Shown here: one piece after another, positions 1-8,795 of the stretch
How the letters are laid out: each line of letters opens with the position of its first letter
How positions within the stretch are numbered: position 1 is the stretch's first letter
Assembly: GCF_028771845.1 (NCBI RefSeq)
Contig: NZ_CP118270.1
Location: 4,340,001-4,404,000, forward strand
Length of the DNA stretch: 64,000 bases
Direction of reading: 5' to 3'
Source of the DNA: Paenibacillus marchantiae
Lineage (GTDB): Bacteria; Bacillota; Bacilli; Paenibacillales; Paenibacillaceae
The notes under the pieces: generated by a model
The model's input: only the letters and a program-made list of their open reading frames with translations
Told to the model about the DNA's origin: nothing
Databases searched by the model: none
Made by a program: the position numbers and the translations under genes

Positions 1-494
1 TGGCTTTCTATTGGAACAAGGTGGACGCCTGGTATGAAGAAGAAGAGCAGATCTTCGTCCACCCGCGTGACCCATACAAGCGAGTTGATGCGATCCAAAG
101 TTCCCGCCATGTTCAGATCGTTCTAGATGGCATCAAGCTTGCAGATAGCCGCCGCCCGATGATTGTATTTGAAACGGGCGTCCCCGTTCGCTATTATCTT
201 CCGATTGAAGACGTGGATCAGAATGTGCTCACCGCAAATGACAAGCAGACATCCTGCCCTTATAAAGGTGATGCATCCTACTGGACGGCTGTTCTCAATG
301 GACAGACCTATGAGAATATCGTGTGGAGCTATCTAAATCCAATTCCTGAAATTCCAAAGATTGCTGGATCGATGTCGTTTTATAATGAGCAAGTCGATGT
401 CTATGTGGATGGCGAGTTACAGCCCAAACCAAAATGGTACTATTCTGCACTTGAATTCTTTAATGAAACTGAAGTAACTGTCAGAAGACAATGA
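1..494 (+). CDS. DUF427 domain protein, 5' end cut by the window
   Basis: The reading frame is open from base 3, so the gene begins left of the window and only its last roughly 163 codons are seen. The segments AFYWNKVDAWYEEEE, VHPRDPYKRVD, SSRHVQI, PVRYYLPIEDV and CPYKGDASYW are the hallmarks of the DUF427 family, a small beta-rich domain found in many bacteria and fungi whose biochemical role is not established. The GTG at 21 lies inside the conserved block and is not a real start. The last part (SFYNEQVDVYVDGELQPKP) resembles the usual end of the family. A hairpin with a T-run follows directly. Family assignment is firm; function is unknown. Confidence 0.85.
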   Translation, partial: AFYWNKVDAWYEEEEQIFVHPRDPYKRVDAIQSSRHVQIVLDGIKLADSRRPMIVFETGVPVRYYLPIEDVDQNVLTANDKQTSCPYKGDASYWTAVLNGQTYENIVWSYLNPIPEIPKIAGSMSFYNEQVDVYVDGELQPKPKWYYSALEFFNETEVTVRRQ

Positions 495-509
495 TGAGTG
501 TGTGATGGG

Positions 510-549
510 GGACTCTGTCTGCTGCATAAGCGGATAGCGCCCTTTTTTT
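510..549 (+). terminator. Rho-independent terminator of the DUF427 gene
   Basis: An imperfect hairpin (core TCTGCT/AGCGGA with a GCATA loop, extended by GG/CC pairs at the base) is followed by seven T residues, 16 bases after the stop codon. Confidence 0.6.
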
Positions 550-627
550 GATGATTGGCTCAAAAGCCTTGTCAATACACAACGATTTGAATACCTTATG
601 ACATAACACAAAAGAGGAGGAGATTAC

Positions 628-750
628 ATGAGTGAAGTAGGATATGGAAATGTTGGAGGTCTTGGTGGATACGGTGGTTTCACATCCATCGGTGCAATCC
701 TTGTTCTGTTCATCTTGTTGGTCATCATCTCTAAAGCGTTCCTGGTTTAA
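628..750 (+). CDS. YjcZ-family tiny sporulation-associated membrane protein
   Basis: A 40-codon gene preceded by the strong ribosome binding site AAAGAGGAGGAG at 611-622. The protein starts MSEVGYGNVGGLGGYGGF, a Gly/Tyr-rich head, and continues into one hydrophobic helix (IGAILVLFILLVIISKAF) that fills the C-terminal half. This head-plus-helix layout is that of the tiny transmembrane YjcZ/YuzF-type family of Bacilli, often found in spore or coat fractions. The precise function is not known. It stands alone, with its own terminator 20 bases downstream, so it is probably monocistronic. I saw no sporulation sigma-factor promoter that I could defend. Length, composition and ribosome binding site make it a real gene. 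Confidence 0.88.
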   Translation: MSEVGYGNVGGLGGYGGFTSIGAILVLFILLVIISKAFLV

Positions 751-770
751 TTCCTTTACCTTATGAACAA

Positions 771-803
771 CTCTGCTGGCATTCCGCTGGCAGGGTCTTT
801 TTG
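771..803 (+). terminator. Terminator of the yjcZ-like gene
   Basis: Stem CTGCTGGC / GCTGGCAG with an ATTCC loop (two G-T pairs), followed by TCTTTTTG. Confidence 0.75.
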
Positions 804-817
804 TCATGATTACAATT

Positions 818-854
818 TGAAAGCGTTTGACATATAGAATTATCAATCTATAAT
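818..854 (+). promoter_or_regulatory. SigA promoter overlapped by a CcpA cre-like site
   Basis: TTGACA (827-832) and TATAAT (849-854) are both perfect and separated by 16 bp. The sequence TGAAAGCGTTTGAC at 818-831 fits the catabolite responsive element consensus (TGWAARCGYTWNCW) with one mismatch and overlaps the -35 box. Binding of CcpA here would block RNA polymerase, so the kinase operon at 909 is probably repressed by preferred sugars. Confidence 0.8.
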
Positions 855-908
855 TATGGAGTTATGCATTCAACATAGAATGGATGAAGTTAAGGAGAAT
901 AGGTTGGA

Positions 909-2621
909 ATGACACTTAAAAAAAGGATCTTTTTGCTGTTTTTTCTCAGTGCGTTTATTCCCTTCATTAGTATATTTGCAATTTCCTACTACACCATTGA
1001 TTCCATTTTTGCGAACAAGATCGATGATGGCATTCGGAGCAATTTACAGCAGGTGACTTCCTCACTGGAGAATTCGATCACCAACCTGAATCATGTTACT
1101 CAGCAATTGTCTTACAGTGGTACATTAGGTAAAAAGTTGGATGAGGTGTTGAAACCATCCTCCAATATATTTGAATTGATTGAAACGCGGGATGAATTAA
1201 AGAGCGAATTAAATGTCGTAACGTTTACCAACCCGAATATAGGTTTGACATTGTATTATTTTCAGAAGGATGGCTCCACACAGTTCGGAAACTTTCCCAT
1301 AAAGGACCGTTTTTCACCCGAATCTTTGCCTGTGCTCTCCAAAGCATATGGGATCACCTACTATGGTCCTCATGTCAGTATGAACCGGTTTGATGATCAA
1401 CTCGTCTTATCCGCCATGCGGAAGGTAAAATTACCCCAGAGGGACGATGCTTATATTTACGTTGAATCCGGTTTTCACCTTGCGCAGGATATATTGGGTT
1501 ACAATCAGTACAAAGGAGATTTATCCCACTTGATCCTCGATGGAGAGGGAAACATTGTGTACAGTGAGATCCCTGAAGCGATGAAAGTCGGGGAGAATTT
1601 CTCCAGCTTATCGAATGGTGCAGCATCGGACGGTATAGCTCGCGGTCATCATTGGTTCAGACAGGATTCCACTCAGAACTGGAGTGTTGTGTCGGTGATC
1701 TCGCAGGCCAAGTATCAACAGGAGAAAAACCAATGGTTGCTTCAAATATTACTGGTCGCTTTATTTTTCCTTGGATTTACGGTATTTCTGGCTTGGTTGC
1801 TGTGGAAGATGGTTTATAAACCCCTCGGTCTGTTCCATTCGCAAATCAACGGAATGTCTCAAAATCCACAAACGGCAGGCAGTCAGACCCGTACGCAAAT
1901 TCCCGAATTTGATTTTCTGTTAGGCGAATTCTCGAATATGCAGCATCAAATCGGTGACCTCTTTAAAGAGGTGCAGCAGAAAGAGAAAATTCGTGCAGAC
2001 CTTGAAGTAGAGAAGCTGTTGTATCAGATTAATCCTCATTTTTTGATGAATACGCTGGATACGGTACACTGGCTGGCGGTAATGAATGGACAAGGGGAGA
2101 TTGACAAGCTGGTGCAGTCCCTGAATAAGTTGTTGTACTACAATTTGGGTAAATTAGGACAGGTTTCCACGATGGAAGAGGAAATTGACGCGCTTAGACA
2201 GTACTTGATCCTGCAGCAAATCCGATATGATTTTGAATTTGATGTGCGTATTTCCGCAGATGAGCAAGTGCTTCAAATACCTGTACCTCGTTTTATACTA
2301 CAGCCGTTGGTTGAAAATTCACTTTATCACGGACTGAGCGACGAAGGTTTTATTCAAATTGAAGTCACACGCAAAGAAACGCTAAACATTATGATTCAGG
2401 ATAACGGAGCAGGCATGACGGAGGAAGCGATTGAGAGACTTCTAAACAATCGTGTAGCTGAACATCAAAAAGTAGGGATGGGCATTGGGCTCAATTACGT
2501 TCACCGCATGTTAAAAGCACAATACGGTGATCAAGCTCAACTGGTGATTGAGAGTGAATTGGGAACAGGGACAAGCATATTGCTTATACTTCCGATCAAA
2601 GGAGAAGATATCTCGGCATGA
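909..2621 (+). CDS. YesM-like sensor histidine kinase
   Basis: A 570-residue membrane kinase of the LytS/YesM type. An N-terminal helix (residues about 7-30) and a second one (about 277-300, LLQILLVALFFLGFTVFLAW) flank an extracellular sensor region of about 245 residues. A HAMP-like stretch follows, then the His_kinase domain with the INPHFLMNTLD motif (phospho-acceptor His377) and a HATPase domain with QPLVENSLYHG, DNGAGM and GIGLNYV. ATG is preceded by AAGGAG at 10 bp. It overlaps the response regulator gene by 4 bp (ATGA), so the two are translationally coupled. In this family the kinase senses an extracellular sugar, often with a binding protein, and phosphorylates a YesN-type regulator. 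The substrate cannot be read from sequence; context suggests an oligosaccharide. Confidence 0.93.
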   Translation: MTLKKRIFLLFFLSAFIPFISIFAISYYTIDSIFANKIDDGIRSNLQQVTSSLENSITNLNHVTQQLSYSGTLGKKLDEVLKPSSNIFELIETRDELKSELNVVTFTNPNIGLTLYYFQKDGSTQFGNFPIKDRFSPESLPVLSKAYGITYYGPHVSMNRFDDQLVLSAMRKVKLPQRDDAYIYVESGFHLAQDILGYNQYKGDLSHLILDGEGNIVYSEIPEAMKVGENFSSLSNGAASDGIARGHHWFRQDSTQNWSVVSVISQAKYQQEKNQWLLQILLVALFFLGFTVFLAWLLWKMVYKPLGLFHSQINGMSQNPQTAGSQTRTQIPEFDFLLGEFSNMQHQIGDLFKEVQQKEKIRADLEVEKLLYQINPHFLMNTLDTVHWLAVMNGQGEIDKLVQSLNKLLYYNLGKLGQVSTMEEEIDALRQYLILQQIRYDFEFDVRISADEQVLQIPVPRFILQPLVENSLYHGLSDEGFIQIEVTRKETLNIMIQDNGAGMTEEAIERLLNNRVAEHQKVGMGIGLNYVHRMLKAQYGDQAQLVIESELGTGTSILLILPIKGEDISA

Positions 2622-4024
2622 TTAAGGTATTGATTGTGGATGACGATAAATTGGTACGAAAAGGAATAAGCTCCGCGATGCCGTGGAACGAGTTCGGCAT
2701 GGAGGTAGTTGGAGAAGCAAGTAACGGGGCTAAGGCATTGGATTTTCTGGAATCCAACTCGGTAGATCTGATGTTAACGGATCTGGCGATGCCGGTGATG
2801 TCTGGCATTGAACTGATGCGCGCTGCAAGGCAGCTCTACCCGGAACTTCATATTGTCGTGCTTACTCTTCATCAGGATTTTGATTATATCCAGGAAGCAC
2901 TTAGGCTGGGAGCGATCGATTATATAGCCAAAGTTCAGCTCGAGAAGGAGCAGTTCGAACATGTGTTGAATCGAATACATACCCGGATTGGTGAGCTCGC
3001 GAATACAAGACGAAAGCTGCCGCAGCTTGGTGAAACTAATATCCATTACCGTAAAGTGTATGCTCTGGTTTCACTGGACCGAAAGTCCGGCCAGAATTGG
3101 CCCATTGGACTCGAATCCAATGTAGACGAGGTCCTATTTGAAGTGGAACGGAACAGCTGGATGTGGGCGGCATCCCTGGATGGAGAGGATCAGCTATTCG
3201 ATAGATTGAAGGGATACTTGGATCAAATTCCCCAAGGAGCCCTACTTGTGTTGTCTGATGTTCAAGAACGGACATGGTCGCAAATTCAAAACTGGATTAT
3301 AAACTATACAGAAACGTCCTTATTTTATGCGTATGAACCCCAAGATCCGGTTATTGCCGTTTCCTTGAATGAACAAGACACTTCTCCAACAGAACCTCAG
3401 GATGAGGACATGGATCGAATTAAGCGAAGTTGGTTTCTATCTCCGTGGACGCATAACGACAATTTTTATAACCAGCTTGTTGAAGAGTTTAAATCCCTAA
3501 GGCTGCAAAAAGGGCAATTGATGGGATTACTGTATTCCCTTGTCATGGAGTGGAACCATCTTTTTGCCCAGACTACGCTGGGCAGAATCTCAATGATCCA
3601 TTCTTTTCAATCCTGGTACGAAGTGGAACAATGGATCAAGCAGACCTCTGAGAGTATTCGAAAGGCGGATGAACAGACTTCGTATTCTCAGGAAATGATA
3701 GATGGTGTGAAAAAAGCCGTGATGATTATGCAAAATGATTTGGATCAGGCTTTTACAGCTTCAGGGCTGTCCCAGCAACTCAACATTAGTCGAAGTTATT
3801 TCAGCCAATGCTTCAAGGACATCATGGGAAAAACCTTTAATGATTACTCCCGATATATCCGAATGGAGAAGTCGAAAGAGTATTTATTGAACACAAACAA
3901 CACGATTTTCTGGATTGCAGAGCGGGTGGGTTATACGGATGAGAAATATTTCAGCCGAATCTTTCGCGAACTGACAGGCGTGCTGCCTAGTGAATATCGA
4001 CAATTAGGCAGAGCGGACAAATAG
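2618..4024 (+). CDS. YesN-like response regulator, receiver plus AraC DNA-binding domain
   Basis: A 468-residue protein partner of the preceding kinase. The receiver domain covers residues 1-120 with acidic pocket DDD (8-10), phospho-acceptor Asp55 in MLTDLAMP, and Lys105 in DYIAKV. A long middle region (about 130-365) without a recognised domain is typical of this family. The C-terminal AraC helix-turn-helix (about 370-465) shows FTASGLSQQLNISRSYFSQCFK and IAERVGYTDEKYFSRIFRELTG in two halves. The start ATG overlaps the kinase stop. It most likely activates transcription of the adjacent solute-binding protein and transporter genes. Confidence 0.93.
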   Translation: MIKVLIVDDDKLVRKGISSAMPWNEFGMEVVGEASNGAKALDFLESNSVDLMLTDLAMPVMSGIELMRAARQLYPELHIVVLTLHQDFDYIQEALRLGAIDYIAKVQLEKEQFEHVLNRIHTRIGELANTRRKLPQLGETNIHYRKVYALVSLDRKSGQNWPIGLESNVDEVLFEVERNSWMWAASLDGEDQLFDRLKGYLDQIPQGALLVLSDVQERTWSQIQNWIINYTETSLFYAYEPQDPVIAVSLNEQDTSPTEPQDEDMDRIKRSWFLSPWTHNDNFYNQLVEEFKSLRLQKGQLMGLLYSLVMEWNHLFAQTTLGRISMIHSFQSWYEVEQWIKQTSESIRKADEQTSYSQEMIDGVKKAVMIMQNDLDQAFTASGLSQQLNISRSYFSQCFKDIMGKTFNDYSRYIRMEKSKEYLLNTNNTIFWIAERVGYTDEKYFSRIFRELTGVLPSEYRQLGRADK

Positions 4025-4073
4025 TGTACGCTCCACATAACCGACTGACAATCCGGTGAAAGAAGGGAAAGCA

Positions 4074-5732
4074 ATGATCAAGAAGATGGCTGCGTGTGTT
4101 GTTGTCGTCAGCTTGATTGCAGGTATCGTATTTTTCAGTATTTCTTACTTTCGGGAATCGCCTATTGGACCAACAACATCTATACCTGACACAGCCTCCA
4201 CCGATCCATTTGGCAAATATGAACATCCCGTTTCCATCCGGTTGGGATATGTGGTCGACCCAACTGGTACGGATCTCTCTGAAGGAGAGACATTAGAAAA
4301 GAACATGTGGAAAACGGCGATTAAACAAAACCTTAACATTGATGTTGAAGTCATGTGGCAGGTATCCAAAGAGAATTTCGGTCAGAAAATTGATTTGGCT
4401 ATCGCCAGCAATGATTTGCCAGATGCGATGATCGTTAATCAGGTTCAGTTGAATGAGATGGTCAAAGCGGGAGAAATTGAAGATCTAACCAAGGCATACG
4501 CAAGCAGCGCTTCACCCGAGATGAAGAAAATTATCGACAGCACTAATGGATTGGCACGGGAACAAGTGACCTTTGAAGGGAAAATGATGGCTGTTCCGTC
4601 TGTGACGGCGGAAGACTTCAGCATGCTCTGGATCAGGCAGGACTGGTTGGATCGTCTTGGGTTGAAACCACCGAAAACGGTGGACGAATTGGAAGCGTTC
4701 GCGAAGGCCTTTGTGGAGCAGGACCCGGATGGGAACGGAAAACGGGATACGATCGGGCTTGCCTCAAGCACAAGTCTGTTTAACGATTTCAACAACAGTG
4801 CTTTTGCTTTTGATCTAACACCGATCTTCTCGGCTTATGGAGCTTTCCCCGGATATTGGCTCGAAAAAGATGGAAAACCTGCATACGGTTCGATTCTACC
4901 AGAGACAAAGAACGCTTTGGTAAGGCTTCGTAATATGTATGCCAAAGGTCTCCTTGATCCAGATCTGGGCATTCGCAAAGAGCCAGAGGAAACTGTTATT
5001 AGCGGACAGGCGGGGATGTTCTTTCAAGGTTTCTTTGCAGGCTACTGGCCGCTCCCAAGCGCTTGGCTGAATGATCCCAAGGCGAACTGGCAGGCTTACG
5101 CGCTCCCACTGGATGCAAATGGAGCATTTCGTGTGAAGGTGGATAATCCCTCAAGTTCTTTCCTTGTGGTTCGCAAAGGGTATGCTCATCCGGAAGCGAT
5201 CATTAAAATAAACAATCTGTACCTCCGGGATGAGTTCAAGTATGGTACGAGTTTTATGCTGAGCCGCAATTTCTTTGCTCCAGCAGATGAAGCACGATTT
5301 GAATCCAAAGCCGTGCAGGAGATTCTGACCGGAACCAAATCCCCAGCTGATTTCAAGGACAAGTCCGAATATAAGCTGTTGGAAAATACGGTTTCGACGA
5401 TAAAACAAACCAAGCTAAAGCCTTATGATCAACTTGGCATTTCGTATTGGGATCAGCACAGTGAGAACTTTATGCGTGGTTATTCATTACTCGTGGGTGG
5501 AAGAAACTTCTTTGATCCGAATATTCATAAAGTTCGAAGCCTTACCTACAAACGCACGCCAGCCATGGAGAGCTCGTGGGTTAAACTATCCAAATTGGAA
5601 CATGATACGTTTTTGAAAATTATTTTAGGCGCTGCACCGATCGATTCATTCGATCAATTTGTACAGGAGTGGAAGGAACAGGGCGGCGATCAAGTAACTG
5701 CTGAAGTGACTGCATCCCAGAATCAACGCTGA
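4074..5732 (+). CDS. Membrane-anchored solute-binding protein without lipobox, linked to the two-component system
   Basis: A 552-residue family 1 (LplA-type) extracellular solute-binding protein. I chose ATG 4074, which has AGAAGGG seven bases upstream, rather than the GTG at 4056. The N-terminus is a hydrophobic helix (residues about 5-26) with no [LVI][AS][AG]C lipobox after it; the only Cys (residue 8) lies inside the helix. The protein may therefore stay in the membrane as a signal anchor. It has a DPDGNGKRD calcium-type loop, and its last 40 residues (KLEHDTFLKII, EWKEQGGDQV) match the lipoprotein encoded at 6070, so the two are paralogues. It is the third gene of the kinase-regulator operon and is separated from the ABC transporter operon by a terminator, which suggests a sensing role rather than a transport role. 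Confidence 0.85.
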   Translation: MIKKMAACVVVVSLIAGIVFFSISYFRESPIGPTTSIPDTASTDPFGKYEHPVSIRLGYVVDPTGTDLSEGETLEKNMWKTAIKQNLNIDVEVMWQVSKENFGQKIDLAIASNDLPDAMIVNQVQLNEMVKAGEIEDLTKAYASSASPEMKKIIDSTNGLAREQVTFEGKMMAVPSVTAEDFSMLWIRQDWLDRLGLKPPKTVDELEAFAKAFVEQDPDGNGKRDTIGLASSTSLFNDFNNSAFAFDLTPIFSAYGAFPGYWLEKDGKPAYGSILPETKNALVRLRNMYAKGLLDPDLGIRKEPEETVISGQAGMFFQGFFAGYWPLPSAWLNDPKANWQAYALPLDANGAFRVKVDNPSSSFLVVRKGYAHPEAIIKINNLYLRDEFKYGTSFMLSRNFFAPADEARFESKAVQEILTGTKSPADFKDKSEYKLLENTVSTIKQTKLKPYDQLGISYWDQHSENFMRGYSLLVGGRNFFDPNIHKVRSLTYKRTPAMESSWVKLSKLEHDTFLKIILGAAPIDSFDQFVQEWKEQGGDQVTAEVTASQNQR

Positions 5733-5793
5733 AGAGCTAACCTTTACAACGCTGAATTCCACACGTTTTTGTACTCAATTCAATCATTCATAG

Positions 5794-5832
5794 CCGGTAG
5801 ACTCCTGTTTGAGGAGTTTGTCGGTTTTTCTT
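5794..5832 (+). terminator. Strong terminator ending the kinase-regulator-binding protein operon
   Basis: A 13-bp stem (CCGGTAGACTCCT / AGGAGTTTGTCGG, with G-T pairs) and a GTTTG loop, followed by TTTTTCTTT. The remainder of 5833-6008 holds no gene that I can support. Confidence 0.85.
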
Positions 5833-6008
5833 TGTGCCACACTCGCTGTGCTACCTTCCCTTATTAACGAGGATAGACAAATGTAAGTCAGTAGGTAAGA
5901 TAAATGTTCACAACCTCCATGTTGCTCGTTGATCCGAGTGAAAACTGTATACATTTCTCTATCCAAACTAGCGTTTAATCCCTATCTCGATTAAGCTTCT
6001 CCAAGTTT

Positions 6009-6027
6009 TATAATGAAAGCGCAAACA
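6009..6027 (+). promoter_or_regulatory. -10 box with downstream cre-like site
   Basis: TATAAT at 6009-6014 overlaps by one base the sequence TGAAAGCGCAAACA at 6014-6027, which fits the CcpA cre consensus with one mismatch. The -35 region is poor, as expected for a promoter needing an activator such as the regulator at 2618. Inference: activated by sugar, repressed through CcpA. Confidence 0.6.
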
Positions 6028-6069
6028 ACATGATAGAGAAATAATCAGAACGAAGGGGAGTTGAATTTG

Positions 6070-7806
6070 ATGAGAAATAATTGGTCAATAAAAAGCAAAC
6101 TGTTGACGAAACGACTGGCTGTGCTGTCCATGTCCGCATTGATGGTTTCCGTCCTTGCAGCCTGTGGGGGATCCTCCAATCCACCGACTGCTGAGGATGC
6201 AGGCCAATATGAGGTAACACCTGGAGATCCGTTCAGTGCCTATAAAGACGAAGTGACGGTAACGATGGGGCGTGTTACGACGGCGAACCCGAAATTACCG
6301 GCTGGAGATACATATGAGAACAATGCGTATACCCGTCTGGTTAAAGAATCGTTTAACGCACAAATTAAGGACCAATTTGAGGCTAACGGTGAAGATTACA
6401 GTCGTCAAGTTTCTCTTGCAATCGCTTCCGGGGAACTGCCCGATATGATGCGTGTCGATTCCAAGGATGAACTTAAAGAACTTGTTGATAATGATCTGAT
6501 TGAAGATCTGACGGAAGTATACAAACAATATGCCACCGATAACATCAAACAGGTTTACGACTCCTACGATGGCCGTGCACTGGACAATGCCACGATTGAT
6601 GGCCGACTGATGGGCCTTCCAGCAACCTCTCTGGACTCCGCACCAACTATGGTTTGGGTTCGTCAAGATTGGCTGGATGTGCTGGGAATCAAACTAGATG
6701 CTGACGGAGACGGTGCCATCAAGCTCGAAGATGTAGAGAAAACAGCAGAAGAGTTCCTGAAAAAAGATCCTGGGCAAACCGGGAAACCGGTGGGCATTCC
6801 TTTTGTGAACACCCTGAATACGACGGACTATAATGGTTCTGCCTACACCATGCTGGGTGTTGCTTCAACCGAAGGGGCGTATCCTCAATACTGGATGAAG
6901 GGTGAAGACGGCAGCATCGTTTATGGTTCAACTACAGAGGAAACCAAGCAGATGCTGGGTGTTATGGCCGACTGGTTCAAGAGAGGTATCATTGACCCGC
7001 AATTTGGAACCCGTACATTTGACGATATCAATGCACTATACACAAACGGTCAGAGCGGAATTGCTTTTGGACCGTGGCACATTCCAGACTGGGGATTGAG
7101 CAGTGTTAAACAGATGGATAAACATGCGAAATTCACGGCTTACACGCTGGAAGATGCAGACGGCAAGGTAAACGTGGCACACGCCAATCCATCCGGTCAG
7201 TTTATCGTAGTGAGAAAAGGATATGAACACCCGGAACTCGCGATTAAAATTATAAATCTGTTCTACGATAAACTGGCAAATGACAAAGATGTCGCAACTA
7301 CCATGCCAGAGGCAGCCAAGTATTTGGAAAGCGGCGTAGACGGTTCAACCAGACCTTTTAATATCGAAGTCAACTCGGCAACCTCACTGCTGGATGATTA
7401 CTCCGACGTCGTTCGTGGAATTAAAGGCGAGATCGGTTTGGATCAAGTTCGTACAACAGAATCGAAGAACAATATTGGCAGTATCCAAACGTACTTGAAA
7501 GACCAGGATACGGATGATGTAACAGCTTGGTCGAAATATCACTCACGTATGAACGGAGTGGGGCTAATTGATAAGTTGACCCAAGAAGGCAAATTTAACT
7601 GGATGACGCCAGCGTTCTCTGGAACTACACCAAGCATGAAACAGACGTGGGCTAACCTGACCAAGATGGAACAGGAATCTTTCATCAAAATCATAACGGG
7701 TGCAGAACCGCTGGATTACTTCGAAACATTCGTCACCAATTGGAAGAAACAAGGCGGCGATCAAGTGATCCAGGAGATCGAAGCCGAGACCACATCCCAA
7801 AAATAA
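6070..7806 (+). CDS. Extracellular solute-binding lipoprotein of a sugar ABC transporter (LplA type)
   Basis: A 578-residue lipoprotein. The start is ATG 6070, nine bases after AGGGGAG; the in-frame TTG at 6061 directly abuts the ribosome binding site and is unlikely. The signal peptide ends in the lipobox VLAAC followed by GGSS, so it is lipidated and held on the outer face of the membrane. The body has the family 1 binding-protein fold signature with a DADGDG loop (about residue 215) and the C-terminal motif KMEQESFIKIITG. It captures an oligosaccharide and delivers it to the permeases encoded at 7868 and 8796. No ATPase gene is present in the cluster; transporters of this class commonly share a distant MsmX-type ATPase. 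Confidence 0.92.
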   Translation: MRNNWSIKSKLLTKRLAVLSMSALMVSVLAACGGSSNPPTAEDAGQYEVTPGDPFSAYKDEVTVTMGRVTTANPKLPAGDTYENNAYTRLVKESFNAQIKDQFEANGEDYSRQVSLAIASGELPDMMRVDSKDELKELVDNDLIEDLTEVYKQYATDNIKQVYDSYDGRALDNATIDGRLMGLPATSLDSAPTMVWVRQDWLDVLGIKLDADGDGAIKLEDVEKTAEEFLKKDPGQTGKPVGIPFVNTLNTTDYNGSAYTMLGVASTEGAYPQYWMKGEDGSIVYGSTTEETKQMLGVMADWFKRGIIDPQFGTRTFDDINALYTNGQSGIAFGPWHIPDWGLSSVKQMDKHAKFTAYTLEDADGKVNVAHANPSGQFIVVRKGYEHPELAIKIINLFYDKLANDKDVATTMPEAAKYLESGVDGSTRPFNIEVNSATSLLDDYSDVVRGIKGEIGLDQVRTTESKNNIGSIQTYLKDQDTDDVTAWSKYHSRMNGVGLIDKLTQEGKFNWMTPAFSGTTPSMKQTWANLTKMEQESFIKIITGAEPLDYFETFVTNWKKQGGDQVIQEIEAETTSQK

Positions 7807-7825
7807 TTAAGCTAACACTGCTGAC

Positions 7826-7847
7826 AGGCTGCGCTAAGCAGCCTTTC
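7826..7847 (+). terminator. Intercistronic hairpin between binding protein and permease genes
   Basis: Stem AGGCTGC / GCAGCCT with a GCTAA loop and a weak T-rich tail (TTCTTC). Such partial terminators commonly keep the binding protein more abundant than the permeases. Confidence 0.55.
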
Positions 7848-7867
7848 TTCAGGAAAGGGGTTCATCC

Positions 7868-8782
7868 ATGAAGCAGGAAAAATATAAAGCAAGAAACCGC
7901 TTGGGCACGGGTGCCATGTATCATATGATGATGTTGCCAGGCATTTTATTTTTGCTGGTATTCAGCTACATTCCAATGGTTGGTGTCATTACGGCGTTTC
8001 AGGATTATGTACCAGCCAAAGGTATGTTTGGCTCCGAGTTTGTTGGACTCAAGCATTTTATTTATATGTTCAAACTGCCGGACATCGGCCAAGTGATCAG
8101 CAATACGTTGGTGATTGCCATCGCCAAGATTCTACTCGGGACACTGATGGCCATCATTTTTTCCATTTTATTAAATGAAATCCGTTTTAAATTCGTTAAA
8201 AAATCCGTGCAGACCATTGTATATCTGCCTCACTTTTTGTCTTGGGTCGTTCTGGCCTCCGTGGTCGTTAACATGTTCAGCCTGGATGGAAGTGTAAATC
8301 AGATTTTAGCCTTTTTCGGCTTGGAAAATATTAATTTTCTCGGAAGCAATACCTGGTTCCAACCGCTAATTATCGGGACGGACGTATGGAAGGAATTCGG
8401 TTATAGTTCCATCGTTTATTTGGCTGCAATTACCTCGATTGATCCCGGCCTATATGAAGCGTCAGGCATAGATGGAGCGAGCTGGTGGAGAAAAGTATGG
8501 CATATTACATTGCCGGGTATGCTGCCTATTATCCTGCTCATGGGGGTCATGAGTCTGACCAATATTTTGAGCGCAGGCTTCGATCAAATCTACAATCTGT
8601 ATAACCCGGTTGTCTATGAGTCGGGCGATATTCTGGATACCTATGTATACCGGATTGGTCTCGTTGGTAGACAGTATAGTTTTGGTACGGCTGTTGGGTT
8701 GTTCAAGTCAGTGATCGGTATTGTTCTATTATTGTCCGCCAACGAATTGGCCAAAAAATACACCGACAGAAAAATATTCTAA
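7868..8782 (+). CDS. Sugar ABC transporter permease, LplB type
   Basis: A 304-residue integral membrane protein with about six transmembrane helices. The ATG follows AGGAAAGGGG. The cytoplasmic loop EAAxxDGAxxxxxFxxIxxP of sugar permeases is present as YEASGIDGASWWRKVWHITL near residues 197-216; this loop contacts the ATPase. The opening MMMLPGILFLLVFSYIPMVG and the GSEFVGLKHFIYMF segment are typical of the LplB/YtcP branch that works with LplA-like binding proteins. It forms the membrane channel with the next gene product. Coupled expression with its neighbours is likely, since the next gene starts 14 bases downstream. Confidence 0.93.
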   Translation: MKQEKYKARNRLGTGAMYHMMMLPGILFLLVFSYIPMVGVITAFQDYVPAKGMFGSEFVGLKHFIYMFKLPDIGQVISNTLVIAIAKILLGTLMAIIFSILLNEIRFKFVKKSVQTIVYLPHFLSWVVLASVVVNMFSLDGSVNQILAFFGLENINFLGSNTWFQPLIIGTDVWKEFGYSSIVYLAAITSIDPGLYEASGIDGASWWRKVWHITLPGMLPIILLMGVMSLTNILSAGFDQIYNLYNPVVYESGDILDTYVYRIGLVGRQYSFGTAVGLFKSVIGIVLLLSANELAKKYTDRKIF

Positions 8783-8795
8783 GGAGGCGAAACTT

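Noticed and set aside
481..846. Open frame of 121 codons on the minus strand
   Set aside because: It is antisense to the yjcZ-like gene and crosses two terminators. The plus-strand gene has the convincing ribosome binding site and family pattern.
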